Positions 14,233 through 22,338 of a stretch of 32,187 nt of DNA are shown here, in pieces. The stretch is taken from positions 1-32,187 of the forward strand of contig JAITTY010000019.1 in assembly GCA_031286695.1 (NCBI GenBank), written 5' to 3'. This stretch comes from Sphingobacterium sp. GTDB lineage: Bacteria; Bacteroidota; Bacteroidia; Sphingobacteriales; Sphingobacteriaceae. Position 1 is the first letter of the stretch; each line of letters opens with the position of its first letter. A program made the translations under genes and the position numbers. The notes under the pieces were generated by a model. That model was given only the letters and a program-made list of their open reading frames with translations. It made no database searches and was not told where the DNA came from.

Positions 14233-14743
14233 ATCTGATGTTATGTGCTTTTTTCCACTTCCGAATTCTCCCTCTTGCATTGGTATAAGGCGAAGACGTG
14301 TTAAACTGAATCATTCTTCCTAAAGCCCATTTCTCATACCAGGAAACCTCATATAATTCAGTATTAGATTTTTGCTTAATTAGATTAATAATTTTAGAAA
14401 CCGTTTCATCTAATTTACTACACAATCTATTGAAGTCCATGCCTTCATAATCTTTGTAAAACTTTTGTGCCAACTTGCCGAGTTCATTCCACTTATAGCC
14501 TGTTTCAGGAAAATCCACTGGCTCATTATTATCCTTTTTCCGATTCCATTTAAGCACCAATTCTCCCCATCCCATCAAATAAGAAACAAGGTTATTGATA
14601 CTCATTGTCGTATCTTTTGCATGTCCTTCTAAATCTGTGACGCTAGTTAATTCAACAGGGATGGTCGATAATTCATTTTTTAGCTTGTTGTAATTTGTTT
14701 CAATAGCCTTTTGTAATTCTTCTTTATTAACTGGTACAGCCAT
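14231..14743 (-). CDS. ClbS/DfsB-family four-helix bundle protein
   Basis: A 170-aa protein of the ClbS/DfsB family (formerly DUF1706). It begins MAVPVNKEELQKAIETNYNK and carries the conserved stretches GHAKDTTMSINNLVSYLMGW, GELVLKWN, PETGYKWNELGKLAQKFY, then SWYEKWALGRMIQFNTSSPY and NARGRIRKWKK. ClbS itself is a cyclopropane hydrolase that protects colibactin producers. DfsB relatives are linked to stress and toxin tolerance, and most members have no known substrate. No colibactin-like genes are nearby. The ATG at 14743 fits the family start. It stands alone on the minus strand between the toxin-like scar and the hydrolase cluster. Confidence 0.85.
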   Translation of the reverse strand: MAVPVNKEELQKAIETNYNKLKNELSTIPVELTSVTDLEGHAKDTTMSINNLVSYLMGWGELVLKWNRKKDNNEPVDFPETGYKWNELGKLAQKFYKDYEGMDFNRLCSKLDETVSKIINLIKQKSNTELYEVSWYEKWALGRMIQFNTSSPYTNARGRIRKWKKAHNIR

Positions 14744-14963
14744 ACTCGAGCGAAATAGATTTTTACCAAATTTACAAAAGTTTTGTTCTAATAATTTATT
14801 ATATTCATATCCGCATTGGACTATGCTTTATGAATCATAAAAAGGGATGCAACTCAAAAAATTGCGACCATTTAGAAGTTTTGATAGGAATACTAATCTG
14901 ATCCGTCTTCTCTTTTCATCTTCCGAAAGTCATATACTGTGTGCCTTTAGTCAAGTCAGCTCA

Positions 14964-15863
14964 TTAGTCAAGCCAATGAACGATATTGAGCAAAAATTGG
15001 GCATTCTGTGTTGCGGCGGGATGGTTCATTCCTCTTTTTTCACTTTTGATGCCATGGAGTTGTGCCGAAAAAGGAGCACCATCTCCGAATACCACAATCC
15101 TCCCTTTCCCAAATCGGAGGTAAGCACCGTTTGCAAATCCTTTGCCCGACAATCGGGGAATATTGTTTGGAATAGGCCTTTTTATCTGATTAGCATCATT
15201 GGGTAGGTAGATGTCATATTCTTCATTTAATAAAGAAATAATACGTGCCGTCGTTGGGACGATAAATCCTGTTCCACCCCAGCACATGATACTGTCTATT
15301 TCTTTACCTGACGCAGTGGTTATTTCGTTGGATAACAGTGTTTCTCTATCTTTTGAAAAGATCTCGGGACGTCCATTCTTAGGTAAGGCAAAACCGTTCA
15401 CTATATGAATGCCAAATGCCGCACCAAGCGTTTGTACGGACCCGCCACAAGGCATGTGGTCGGTGACTAGAAATAGGCTTCCACCATCAAATACCCATTG
15501 GCGGAGAATTTCTATCTCCTTATCGGTAAAGGCTGAATAGGTGGGTAATGTCCAGTTTTCCGGATTATATAGGGCATTTACGCTGATATAAATTTTTACT
15601 TGCTTTAGTTGATCGTAAGAGATTTTTTCTTTAGCACTTCGGAGACGATATCCATCAGCCTGAAGGAGATCTGAAAAAGGAGCGTAAGCTCCTCTCAAAG
15701 TAACTGGATTGTTGTGTGCCTCGTCAAATAGGAGTAGAGGTCCATCAGCGATCCGGTAGTGCGGATCGCTGATGGGATAATGAAACTGTTCGTCTGCTAC
15801 CTGTTGGGCGCTAAGCTGAGCTATACCCAGCAGCAGAAATACGCAGGCAATAAATCTGTTCAT
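14964..15863 (-). CDS. Exported DUF4350-like protein
   Basis: A 299-aa protein with a cleavable signal peptide (MNRFIACVFLLLGIAQLSAQ). The mature part has the GATase1-like flavodoxin layout of DUF4350 and related proteins: DEAHNNPVTLRGAYAPFSDL near the start, FTDKEIEILRQWVFDGGSLF, LVTDHMPCGG, and later GKGRIVVFGDGAPFSAQ with NAQFLLNIVHWL at the end. This fold usually acts in binding or sensing in the envelope, since the glutaminase cysteine is not in the standard place. It starts 17 nt behind the DUF3471-like gene and is the last gene of the minus-strand cluster that begins with the serine hydrolase at 19720. Confidence 0.65.
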   Translation of the reverse strand: MNRFIACVFLLLGIAQLSAQQVADEQFHYPISDPHYRIADGPLLLFDEAHNNPVTLRGAYAPFSDLLQADGYRLRSAKEKISYDQLKQVKIYISVNALYNPENWTLPTYSAFTDKEIEILRQWVFDGGSLFLVTDHMPCGGSVQTLGAAFGIHIVNGFALPKNGRPEIFSKDRETLLSNEITTASGKEIDSIMCWGGTGFIVPTTARIISLLNEEYDIYLPNDANQIKRPIPNNIPRLSGKGFANGAYLRFGKGRIVVFGDGAPFSAQLHGIKSEKRGMNHPAATQNAQFLLNIVHWLD

Positions 15864-15880
15864 ATTATTTTTTATTAGGA

Positions 15881-16576
15881 TTATTGATCAGTCTTTAGCC
15901 AAACATCATTTTCGAAACACTGCATCTGCTTTACCTTTCCATTGGCAACAGAAAATGTCAATGGGAAGGTGCCATCATCGTTGAGGAAGAAAAATTCCGA
16001 ACGAGGAGTAAATGAAATTGTTTTGTTATCCCACAATTGTGTAAGAATTAAGCCTGTTGAGGAGGGTTCTATTTGAATCTTAAAGTTGTTGTCATTTAAC
16101 TTTTGATAAGTTCCGGCAAGCTGTTTCAGTTGAGATGCGGTTAGAGTCGCAATTTTATTCGGGTCAAATGGCACGCGCTCACATACAATTCTACCAATGA
16201 TTTTTGTTTGGCTAAAATCGCCGGAGCCATTCTTTAAAAATTCTATAGTATATCCTTCGTTTTTGGATTCAAAATGCGTATCATCTTTACGGACGAGCTG
16301 ATATCTTTTTTTCTGATCCCATAGCTGTGTGGCATACAGGTTGTTTTCTTGCTCCTCGAAAGCAATGAAAGCTACTTTATTGGGTAGCTGGTAGTAACCT
16401 TGAAATGATTTTAGCGGAACCAACTGTTGTTGCTGGGGGCTGTCTTTAGGGTGGGACTGTGCAAATGTATCAATCGAAGCAAAAAGACAACATGCTCCCA
16501 CCAGAAGACCATATGTTCCTTTGGAAAATTGGTGGATCGCTTTCGAGTATCCCCTTGGTTTGATGTATTGTATCAT
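15881..16576 (-). CDS. Exported DUF3471-like protein
   Basis: A 231-aa protein with an extended basic N-terminus and a hydrophobic signal (GTYGLLVGACCLFASIDTFA) likely cleaved before QSHPK. The remainder holds two copies of the small beta-barrel seen behind beta-lactamase-like hydrolases (DUF3471). One starts at LKSFQGYYQLPNKVAFIAFE. The other is LKQLAGTYQKLNDNNFKIQI with LILTQLWDNKTISFTPRSEF and FPLTFSVANGKVKQM. A free-standing exported copy next to a serine hydrolase suggests the two associate or share a ligand. It follows the AraC-type membrane regulator by 91 bp and precedes the DUF4350-like gene by 17 nt. Confidence 0.6.
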   Translation of the reverse strand: MIQYIKPRGYSKAIHQFSKGTYGLLVGACCLFASIDTFAQSHPKDSPQQQQLVPLKSFQGYYQLPNKVAFIAFEEQENNLYATQLWDQKKRYQLVRKDDTHFESKNEGYTIEFLKNGSGDFSQTKIIGRIVCERVPFDPNKIATLTASQLKQLAGTYQKLNDNNFKIQIEPSSTGLILTQLWDNKTISFTPRSEFFFLNDDGTFPLTFSVANGKVKQMQCFENDVWLKTDQ

Positions 16577-16667
16577 AATTTTTTTTGTTGATATGATACA
16601 AGAGTAGGTCTTTTTGATAGGCTAACCGTTCGAATGGATGCAATCGAACAAACTTCATTGTGTCTGG

Positions 16668-17777
16668 TTAGTTTGATTGTTTACTATGGACTTTCATATA
16701 TTCTGTCGGTGTAATGCCTGTTGTTTTTTTGAAGCTGGCATAAAAGGTTGTTCTTGAATTGAAGCCTGCCCTTATTGCGATTCCAAACATATCAAGTAGC
16801 TTGGCCTCTTCGGATAATAAAAGTTTTTTCGCTTCTTCCGTGCGAAGCTCGTTGATGAACTGGTAAAAATTTTTCTCCAGTCCATTGTTTATGATGTAGG
16901 ACAGATCATGCGGATTGATTCCGATATGCCCCGCGAGGGATGATAGTGTTAAACCCGGGTCGAGATATAGCTTTTCAGCTGTTGTTTTCTGTAATAATTT
17001 TTCTTTTAATGTGTCTACCTGTTGTGCTGTCAGCCGCTCTTCGGCTTTAACCTTTTTATGCTCCGCTTCGTTGATGAGGTTTTCTGTAGACTCAATTGTG
17101 TAAATTGATCCTTGTGTTAGCGTTGCGTACCCAAGTGCCACGGTGCCCATAAAATATAAAATTGGGGCGACAGCACTAAAAACTAAATGAACCATAGCCA
17201 GTAGACGGGCAACAATCATCAATAGTAACGCGATCAATAGATACTTCAACCAGACCATGTTTATCTTTTCCGTATAGGAAGATAGCTGGCGAATGTTTTT
17301 CTGATGTATTTTGAAGAGCCTATAACAGGCAATCCAATAAAAGATACATTGTGCAAAAAAGAAATATTTGATAGCAAAGATGATCCATTGCGACAATTGA
17401 GGCGGATGGATATGATTATTAAAAAGTCCGGGTATTAAATAGATGATGGAGAAGAAAAGGAAAGCGAGGAAGGGAACAAAATGTAGTCCCCAATACCGAA
17501 TTTTTGCTGTTGGCTTGACCATGTAGTGAACGGCCAGGTAGAAGCAGGGGAGTGTAGCCCATCGCGGGAGTTCCAGCATATGGATCAATACATTGCTCTC
17601 GATATGAAAACCTTCAAGAAAAAGCTGGGTAAATAAGCATGCCATCAAATAATACCATGTTCCAAGCCACCGGTCTGCGCGCGAAAAACTGTGGTTGACA
17701 CCCATAAAGATTAAGGTGCCAAGCATCAGAAATGCACCAGCTGAAAAAGCATGAAAGGTATAGAGTATATTGATCAT
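16668..17777 (-). CDS. Membrane-embedded AraC-type regulator
   Basis: A 369-aa protein with about seven hydrophobic segments in residues 1-220 (for example FSAGAFLMLGTLIFMGV, PFLAFLFFSIIYLIPGLF, YLLIALLLMIVARLLAMV, SAVAPILYFMGTVALGY). A linker of roughly 40 residues is rich in Lys/Glu and probably coiled (NEAEHKKVKAEERLTAQQ). The C-terminus is an AraC/HTH_18 DNA-binding domain (about 265-362: LSSLAGHIGINPHDLSYIIN, then FGIAIRAGFNSRTTFYASFK). Such fusions sense membrane or periplasmic signals and bind DNA directly. ATG 17777 begins the first helix; the frame runs upstream but overlaps the serine hydrolase gene. It lies 56 bp behind that gene and likely controls the cluster. Confidence 0.8.
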   Translation of the reverse strand: MINILYTFHAFSAGAFLMLGTLIFMGVNHSFSRADRWLGTWYYLMACLFTQLFLEGFHIESNVLIHMLELPRWATLPCFYLAVHYMVKPTAKIRYWGLHFVPFLAFLFFSIIYLIPGLFNNHIHPPQLSQWIIFAIKYFFFAQCIFYWIACYRLFKIHQKNIRQLSSYTEKINMVWLKYLLIALLLMIVARLLAMVHLVFSAVAPILYFMGTVALGYATLTQGSIYTIESTENLINEAEHKKVKAEERLTAQQVDTLKEKLLQKTTAEKLYLDPGLTLSSLAGHIGINPHDLSYIINNGLEKNFYQFINELRTEEAKKLLLSEEAKLLDMFGIAIRAGFNSRTTFYASFKKTTGITPTEYMKVHSKQSN

Positions 17778-17833
17778 GGGCAGTAGCAAGTTATCATTGT
17801 AACGTGAATTTAAACATAATTGATCAAATGGTA

Positions 17834-19720
17834 CTACATCATCCAGATGGGTACCCCGATCCAACCATTGATGGATAGAAGGGCGACGAGATAGCATAAA
17901 AAGAAATTATTGAAGGCCAAAAACAGACGAAGCCATAATGGGTTCAGTCTAGACCAACGGTAGTAAAGCAGCAAGCTGCTGACGGCAACCAAAATAGCAA
18001 ATAGAAGCATGCCTAGAAAAATGGAAAAACTAGTTCCATTAAAAGAGGTAAATAACTCTTTATGGCTGGTGTCCGTTTGTCCCATGAGACGATAAGCAGC
18101 GAGAAAACAGCATGTTCCTATTATTGGCAATAAAGGAATGCCTAGCTCTATCAGTTTCATTTTTCGAAAGAGTGTAAGAAATATGCCTATAAGGCTATAA
18201 ATGAGATAAATCAAAATGGCCACAAGTCCAAGGTAGATAGGTGTCTGCTGGATTAAAACCGAAGCCTGAGGTACTTTGCGATAGAAACTACTGCCATAAC
18301 CTTGAAAAAAAGGCTGTCCATCGGGATCTCTAGCTAATACAAAAGCAGGAAGAATATCATCTTTTAGTCGGAAGATGCCGTTGCCAACATGGACAAGAGA
18401 ATCGAGCTGTCCGTTTTCTTTTTTTACGACGAGTCTATCCTTACTGATCGTCGTTAATTCGATGCCGCCAAAGATACGTCTGTAAAATTCCCAGCGTTCG
18501 TTTTTGGGATTCATAAATTGATAGTATCCGAGTAGCGGTTTAATTTTTTTGTCATCTATCGGTAGACTGATTGGTTTCGGAGGAGAAATGTCCCTTGTCA
18601 AAAATTCTTCAATAGCCTGTGATATTGGCCACATATTGACGATACTATTGGCTGCTATTGCGTAGGCGATACCGGTTTTACGGTCAAAGAATAACCAGGA
18701 TACAAAGCCTTCTCCTTTACCGTTGTGGCCCCGTAAGCTAACTTTTTTATTATTTGGAAATAGATCATTACCGAGGGCATATCCCGTCTGTAATCCAGCA
18801 TGGCTGGCTAATGTACTGTGAATAGTCTCCATTTCCTTCAGGCCGGCATTGTCCAGTAACCTGCTGTCGGCATTACCATTGAGCAGATAAAGCATAAATT
18901 TTGCCATGTCCTCAGCAGTGGATACCAAAGCGCTTCCGGCCCCATTTCCGATAGGACTATAGAATGGCATTGGTCTGTATTCGCCCTTTTGAAAGTCATA
19001 GCCTGTGGCAAAGCTGGGTCTATGCGTACCATCAAGATCAAATAAGCTATTGTGCATGTTTAATGGTGAAAAAATATTTTCCTTTAAATACTTATCCCAA
19101 GGCATACCCGAAATTTTTTCAATCATATAGCCGAGTACATTATAGCCCGGATTGGAATAGGACATCATTGTTCCCGGTCTCCAGCGTACCTTAAGCGAAT
19201 TGCTAACAGCTTTTAAGGCCTCGATACCAACAACTGGCTTTTTTTTGCTTATATCTACCATGCTGTTGAGTTGAACATCTTCAAAACCGGCAGTATGTTC
19301 GAGTAGGTGAACTACCCGTACCGGATCTGTGGCTTCCCAATGATTGTCAAATGGTATTTCGGGTGCTATATCACGAATACGGTCATTGAGCTTTAGCTTA
19401 CCGTTAGCCACTAATTGTTGTATACCCATTGCCACGAAAAATTTGGTGACAGAAGCGAAGTGAAATTGCGTTTGATGTTCTACTTGCCGACGTTGTTTAA
19501 GATCAGCATAGCCCAGTCCACCCGAGTACAGTATACTGTCTTTTTTTACAATAGCAACCAGTAGACCGGGTATATGTTCCTTCTGAATGACATTATCTAA
19601 ACGTCTATACAATTGGCTAATATTACTGTCAGATTTTGTAGCAGTGCTTACCTGTGCTGAGGCGGTAAAATAACTGGACACAATGAGCATTGCCAGATAG
19701 AAAGTTTTTAAGTTGATCAT
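17834..19720 (-). CDS. Exported serine hydrolase (beta-lactamase family) with C-terminal membrane helices
   Basis: A 628-aa protein. The signal peptide is MINLKTFYLAMLIVSSYFTA, cleaved near SAQ. The class C/PBP4*-like domain spans about 30-375 with SVTK (Ser90, Lys93), YSN (188-190) and HNG (332-334), all three expected motifs. A DUF3471-like barrel occupies about 385-480 (LLGYYQFMNPKNERWEFY). Four membrane helices follow near 494-518, 525-546, 564-586 and 597-618. The catalytic domain should face the periplasm. Family members hydrolyse peptides or esters; the substrate is unknown. ATG 19720 gives the signal peptide, whereas the frame's earlier ATG at 19780 adds 20 unrelated residues. It heads the cluster with the membrane AraC regulator and two exported proteins. 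Confidence 0.85.
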   Translation of the reverse strand: MINLKTFYLAMLIVSSYFTASAQVSTATKSDSNISQLYRRLDNVIQKEHIPGLLVAIVKKDSILYSGGLGYADLKQRRQVEHQTQFHFASVTKFFVAMGIQQLVANGKLKLNDRIRDIAPEIPFDNHWEATDPVRVVHLLEHTAGFEDVQLNSMVDISKKKPVVGIEALKAVSNSLKVRWRPGTMMSYSNPGYNVLGYMIEKISGMPWDKYLKENIFSPLNMHNSLFDLDGTHRPSFATGYDFQKGEYRPMPFYSPIGNGAGSALVSTAEDMAKFMLYLLNGNADSRLLDNAGLKEMETIHSTLASHAGLQTGYALGNDLFPNNKKVSLRGHNGKGEGFVSWLFFDRKTGIAYAIAANSIVNMWPISQAIEEFLTRDISPPKPISLPIDDKKIKPLLGYYQFMNPKNERWEFYRRIFGGIELTTISKDRLVVKKENGQLDSLVHVGNGIFRLKDDILPAFVLARDPDGQPFFQGYGSSFYRKVPQASVLIQQTPIYLGLVAILIYLIYSLIGIFLTLFRKMKLIELGIPLLPIIGTCCFLAAYRLMGQTDTSHKELFTSFNGTSFSIFLGMLLFAILVAVSSLLLYYRWSRLNPLWLRLFLAFNNFFLCYLVALLSINGWIGVPIWMM

Positions 19721-19752
19721 ATGCTTTTCTTTCTTGCAAATTAGCAATGATC

Positions 19753-19863
19753 TTAACCGGTCTTGTCCGTGTCCATCCAAACGGATAAATCTGTTAGGGT
19801 TACATGCGGTACAATATTGAATTGCTGTCGAATGAGATTACGGATATATGCCGCTTTTTCGGT
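19753..19863 (-). other. Coding-like fragment upstream of the hydrolase cluster
   Basis: An open frame of 36 codons without a start codon (EKAAYIRNLIRQQFNIVPHV, then TLTDLSVWMDTDKTG) ends at a TAA at 19753-19755. The composition, an amphipathic helix then a strand-turn, looks like the end of a lost protein. It occupies most of the gap between the Crp-linked gene and the hydrolase cluster, which may limit where that cluster's promoter can be. Confidence 0.3.
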
Positions 19864-19914
19864 TTACGCTTTGATATGATAAGGAGTATGTTTTTCAATA
19901 AAGTTTTCATACGA

Positions 19915-20511
19915 TTATTGCTTCCATTTCACTTTTCCATTATCGTCAAACATTTCGATAGAAGGGTTACCTAGACTGTCCACCTTTAAAATAATTCTCG
20001 GTATTTCATTCTTATCTTTCATCACCAAAGAAGCGTTTCCATTCTCGGTTAGCAAGTTTATCCGGTTAATATTATGCCCCGGCTTACCGGATAGATCTTT
20101 ATCATTAATCAATAGACCTGCCCTGAAATAATTGTCGTGTTTATTATCTTGTGCTAAGATACCAATGGCATCGGCATTCTGATAATCAAATGCAAGTGCA
20201 TTCAGGTTAGTCTCTTCATTATCAGTAATTGCCAAACCACCTCTTTCGTCGCCATTTTTATCAAAGAAAATCAGACCCGCGGGAGTGTAAGCCCTTTTAT
20301 ATGTTTTCCCATTGATAATAGGTTGCGGAATGTTATCTGTGTTTGCAATAACGACACGATTTTTTCCCGATCTGTCCTTGATATCTATTCTTTCCGCGGT
20401 TAAGCTGTGCTTGTCGTTCAAAAAAAAGTAAACCAGAGAAGCCATCAGTACGATATTGGAAAGAATAAGTGCGGTTAGAAATATTTTTAGTCCTTTAGAA
20501 ATTGTTTGCAT
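19915..20511 (-). CDS. Membrane-anchored beta-rich protein
   Basis: A 198-aa protein with one N-terminal membrane helix (IFLTALILSNIVLMASLVYF). A periplasmic or cytoplasmic domain of repeated short strands follows (ERIDIKDRSGKNRVVIANTD, PAGLIFFDKNGDERGGLAIT, SLVMKDKNEIPRIILKVDSL, PSIEMFDDNGKVKWKQ). The recurring pattern of hydrophobic strand, then DKNG-type turn, suggests a solenoid or propeller of short repeats. Similar small proteins are common in Sphingobacteriales and Cytophagales without assigned function. It lies 172 bp downstream of a Crp/Fnr-type gene in the same orientation, which may control it. ATG 20511 gives the natural start just before the helix. Confidence 0.6.
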   Translation of the reverse strand: MQTISKGLKIFLTALILSNIVLMASLVYFFLNDKHSLTAERIDIKDRSGKNRVVIANTDNIPQPIINGKTYKRAYTPAGLIFFDKNGDERGGLAITDNEETNLNALAFDYQNADAIGILAQDNKHDNYFRAGLLINDKDLSGKPGHNINRINLLTENGNASLVMKDKNEIPRIILKVDSLGNPSIEMFDDNGKVKWKQ

Positions 20512-20553
20512 AATTTGATTTCAGTTGTTAATTATTACGTTCTCCTATTCCGC

Positions 20554-20626
20554 TTTTAATAGTACGATGTGTTCTATTTCAAAGCGGTATTTTAATAGTA
20601 TGCTTTATTATTGTTTAATAATAAGC
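20554..20626. repeat. Direct repeat and dyad upstream of the membrane-anchored gene
   Basis: The 11-mer TTTTAATAGTA occurs at 20554-20564 and again at 20590-20600, 36 bp apart (about 3.5 helical turns). Behind it, GCTTTATTATT (20602-20612) can pair with AATAATAAGC (20617-20626) with one bulged T. The first may be paired regulator sites, the second a weak terminator for the Crp/Fnr gene. Both uses are guesses. Confidence 0.35.
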
Positions 20627-20683
20627 AAAAATAAAGTGTGATTTCGAGAACGCACTCTACATAGGTTGAGCGTAATGATTTTT

Positions 20684-21280
20684 TTATTTGGTCAGCCCTT
20701 TACGTATTCTGCTCAACTGTGTCGGGGTAATGCTCAGGTGCGAAGCGATATATTGTAGTGGAATTCTCCTATCAATTCCCGGATGTGCCGCCAGCAATTT
20801 TAGATATCTTGCGGTTGCACTTTCAGTCAGTAAAGAAATTTCTCTTTCTTCATTAATGACTATCCATTTTTTCTCCAAATAGGCAATGTAAAGGTTTTTT
20901 AGTTCATCATTTTGATTAATAGCTGCTCTTGTTTGATGATAAGGCATACATACCACAGTAGTGTTTTCAATAGCTTGCAGTTTAAAATCGTTGGGCGTTT
21001 TTATGATTGCCGAAAATCTTGTGCTCGCAAAATCCCTCTCCAAATAAATCCATTTATTCCAGATAGCCCCTTTTTCATCAATAAAATAAGAGTTTAAGAC
21101 TCCTTTACAAACGAAGAAAATGTCATTGGCGACACGCCCTTCCCTTAGTAAAACTTCATTTTTCTTAAACTGCTGAACGTAGGCAGTTTTAGCCAACAAA
21201 TCAAATGCCTTATCCGAAATAGGATATACGCTTGTAACAGCTGTTTTAAAGTCAGCAAGATATTTTTCTGTTTCTGTCAT
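20684..21280 (-). CDS. Crp/Fnr-family transcriptional regulator
   Basis: A 198-aa protein with a cyclic-nucleotide-binding-like beta barrel (about 15-110: QQFKKNEVLLREGRVANDIF, FVCKGVLNSYFIDEKG), a long helix and a C-terminal helix-turn-helix (RRIPLQYIASHLSITPTQLS, RIRKG). The usual phosphate-binding Arg of cAMP-binding members is not obvious, and most short Bacteroidota members of this type have unknown ligands. No Fe-S cysteine cluster is seen. The start at 21280 fits the family. The neighbour downstream in the same orientation is a membrane-anchored protein. Upstream is a 13-bp inverted repeat that could bind this protein. Confidence 0.85.
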   Translation of the reverse strand: MTETEKYLADFKTAVTSVYPISDKAFDLLAKTAYVQQFKKNEVLLREGRVANDIFFVCKGVLNSYFIDEKGAIWNKWIYLERDFASTRFSAIIKTPNDFKLQAIENTTVVCMPYHQTRAAINQNDELKNLYIAYLEKKWIVINEEREISLLTESATARYLKLLAAHPGIDRRIPLQYIASHLSITPTQLSRIRKGLTK

Positions 21281-21361
21281 TTGTTTTAGCTGAGTTACAT
21301 GATGCTATTACTTTTAAAATAAATATACATATTTTATTTTCGATCACTTATGATGTGTTTT

Positions 21362-21405
21362 CAAACGTATTTCGTATATAGATATGGGTTTGCGAAATAC
21401 GTTTG
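21362..21405. repeat. Perfect 13-bp inverted repeat
   Basis: CAAACGTATTTCG at 21362-21374 is the exact reverse complement of CGAAATACGTTTG at 21393-21405, with an 18-nt spacer. It sits 82 bp upstream of the Crp/Fnr gene start and before the truncated GNAT gene, inside the 410-bp region 21281-21690. It may be an operator, a stem-loop in a leader RNA or a relic of a mobile element. Confidence 0.7.
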
Positions 21406-21491
21406 TATGTTGGTTTCCCAAATACAATTTTTAGCGGTAATTTAGCAGAACCGTCTAATTTATATAGAAAAGCAATGAAACTAACAAACCA

Positions 21492-21650
21492 ATGAAAGTT
21501 AAGAAATTAGAAATTGATAAACTTATAACTGAAAGATTAATACTAATTCCATATACAAAAGACCTCTGTAGAAATATTTTAAACGGCGATTATAGAGATT
21601 TAGAAGTTTTAAACATTTATTATCTGAAAAATGTCCTGATCCTGGCATAA
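21492..21650 (+). pseudogene. GNAT acetyltransferase, N-terminal fragment
   Basis: A 52-codon frame starting at ATG 21492 reads MKVKKLEIDKLITERLILIP and then YTKDLCRNILNGDYRDLEVL. The ITERLILIP motif is the usual first strand of RimJ/RimL-type GNAT N-acetyltransferases. The frame stops at 21648-21650, far short of the roughly 170 residues expected and before the acetyl-CoA-binding P-loop. In another frame, HLLSEKCPDPGIKLFYDL follows, so a frameshift near 21620 preceded the loss of the rest. It lies immediately upstream of the second Crp/Fnr gene. Confidence 0.55.
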
Positions 21651-21690
21651 AACTTTTTTACGATCTTTAAAGAACCAACAAGTCGCTATT

Positions 21691-22269
21691 ATGATAAATA
21701 TATTATTAAAAACGATCGCAGATGCAATAGACATTGATCAAGCAGATAGGGAGCTGATTTCGAAACTTTTTAAGGAAAAGAAATATCGCAAGGGAGATTA
21801 TTTTTTGCGTGAAGGGGACGTTTGCCGTTATGTTGGTTTTATTATCAGCGGTGTTATGCAGTATTATATCAACAATGATGGAGAAGAGAAGACTTATGGA
21901 TTTGGTAAAGAAATGAATTTTGTCTGCAATAATGAAAGTTTTATTCCCCAAAAGCCATCTAGGCAGATTATTCAAGCTCTTGAAGATTGTACACTATTGG
22001 TAATTTCTTATAATGATCTTCAAATGTTTTATTCTGAGATCAAGAATGGCGAACGTTTCGGTAGAATAGTGATAGAGCAGGTTTTTGTTCAAACCCTTCA
22101 AGGACTTAATTCTTTTTATACTGATTCTCCCGAAATTCGTTATGAGAAATTTATAAAGGAATATCCTGAGCTGGTACAAAGAATTCCTCAATATTATATT
22201 GCTTCGTATGTGGGGGTGAAACCACAATCGTTAAGCCGTATCCGGAGCCGAAATACGAGGAGGGATTGA
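21691..22269 (+). CDS. Crp/Fnr-family transcriptional regulator
   Basis: A 192-aa protein with a cyclic-nucleotide-binding-like domain (EKKYRKGDYFLREGDVCRYV, GFIISGVMQYYINNDGEEKT) and a C-terminal helix-turn-helix (QRIPQYYIASYVGVKPQSLS, RIRSR). It is a distant paralog of the regulator at 20684-21280 and has the same short length. It starts at ATG 21691, 40 bp after the truncated GNAT fragment. The DUF4267-cupin gene follows 69 bp downstream on the same strand with its own -7 box, a typical arrangement for a one-component regulator and its target. Confidence 0.85.
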   Translation: MINILLKTIADAIDIDQADRELISKLFKEKKYRKGDYFLREGDVCRYVGFIISGVMQYYINNDGEEKTYGFGKEMNFVCNNESFIPQKPSRQIIQALEDCTLLVISYNDLQMFYSEIKNGERFGRIVIEQVFVQTLQGLNSFYTDSPEIRYEKFIKEYPELVQRIPQYYIASYVGVKPQSLSRIRSRNTRRD

Positions 22270-22309
22270 GTTATTAACTTAGGTGCATGAATAGTGAAAT
22301 CGGTCCACA

Positions 22310-22317
22310 TAACTTTG
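22310..22317 (+). promoter_or_regulatory. -7 box for the DUF4267-cupin gene
   Basis: TAACTTTG matches TAnnTTTG, 21 nt before the ATG at 22339. It lies inside the open frame upstream of that ATG, which supports the later start. Confidence 0.5.
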
Positions 22318-22338
22318 TTGTCAATAAAATTATATATT

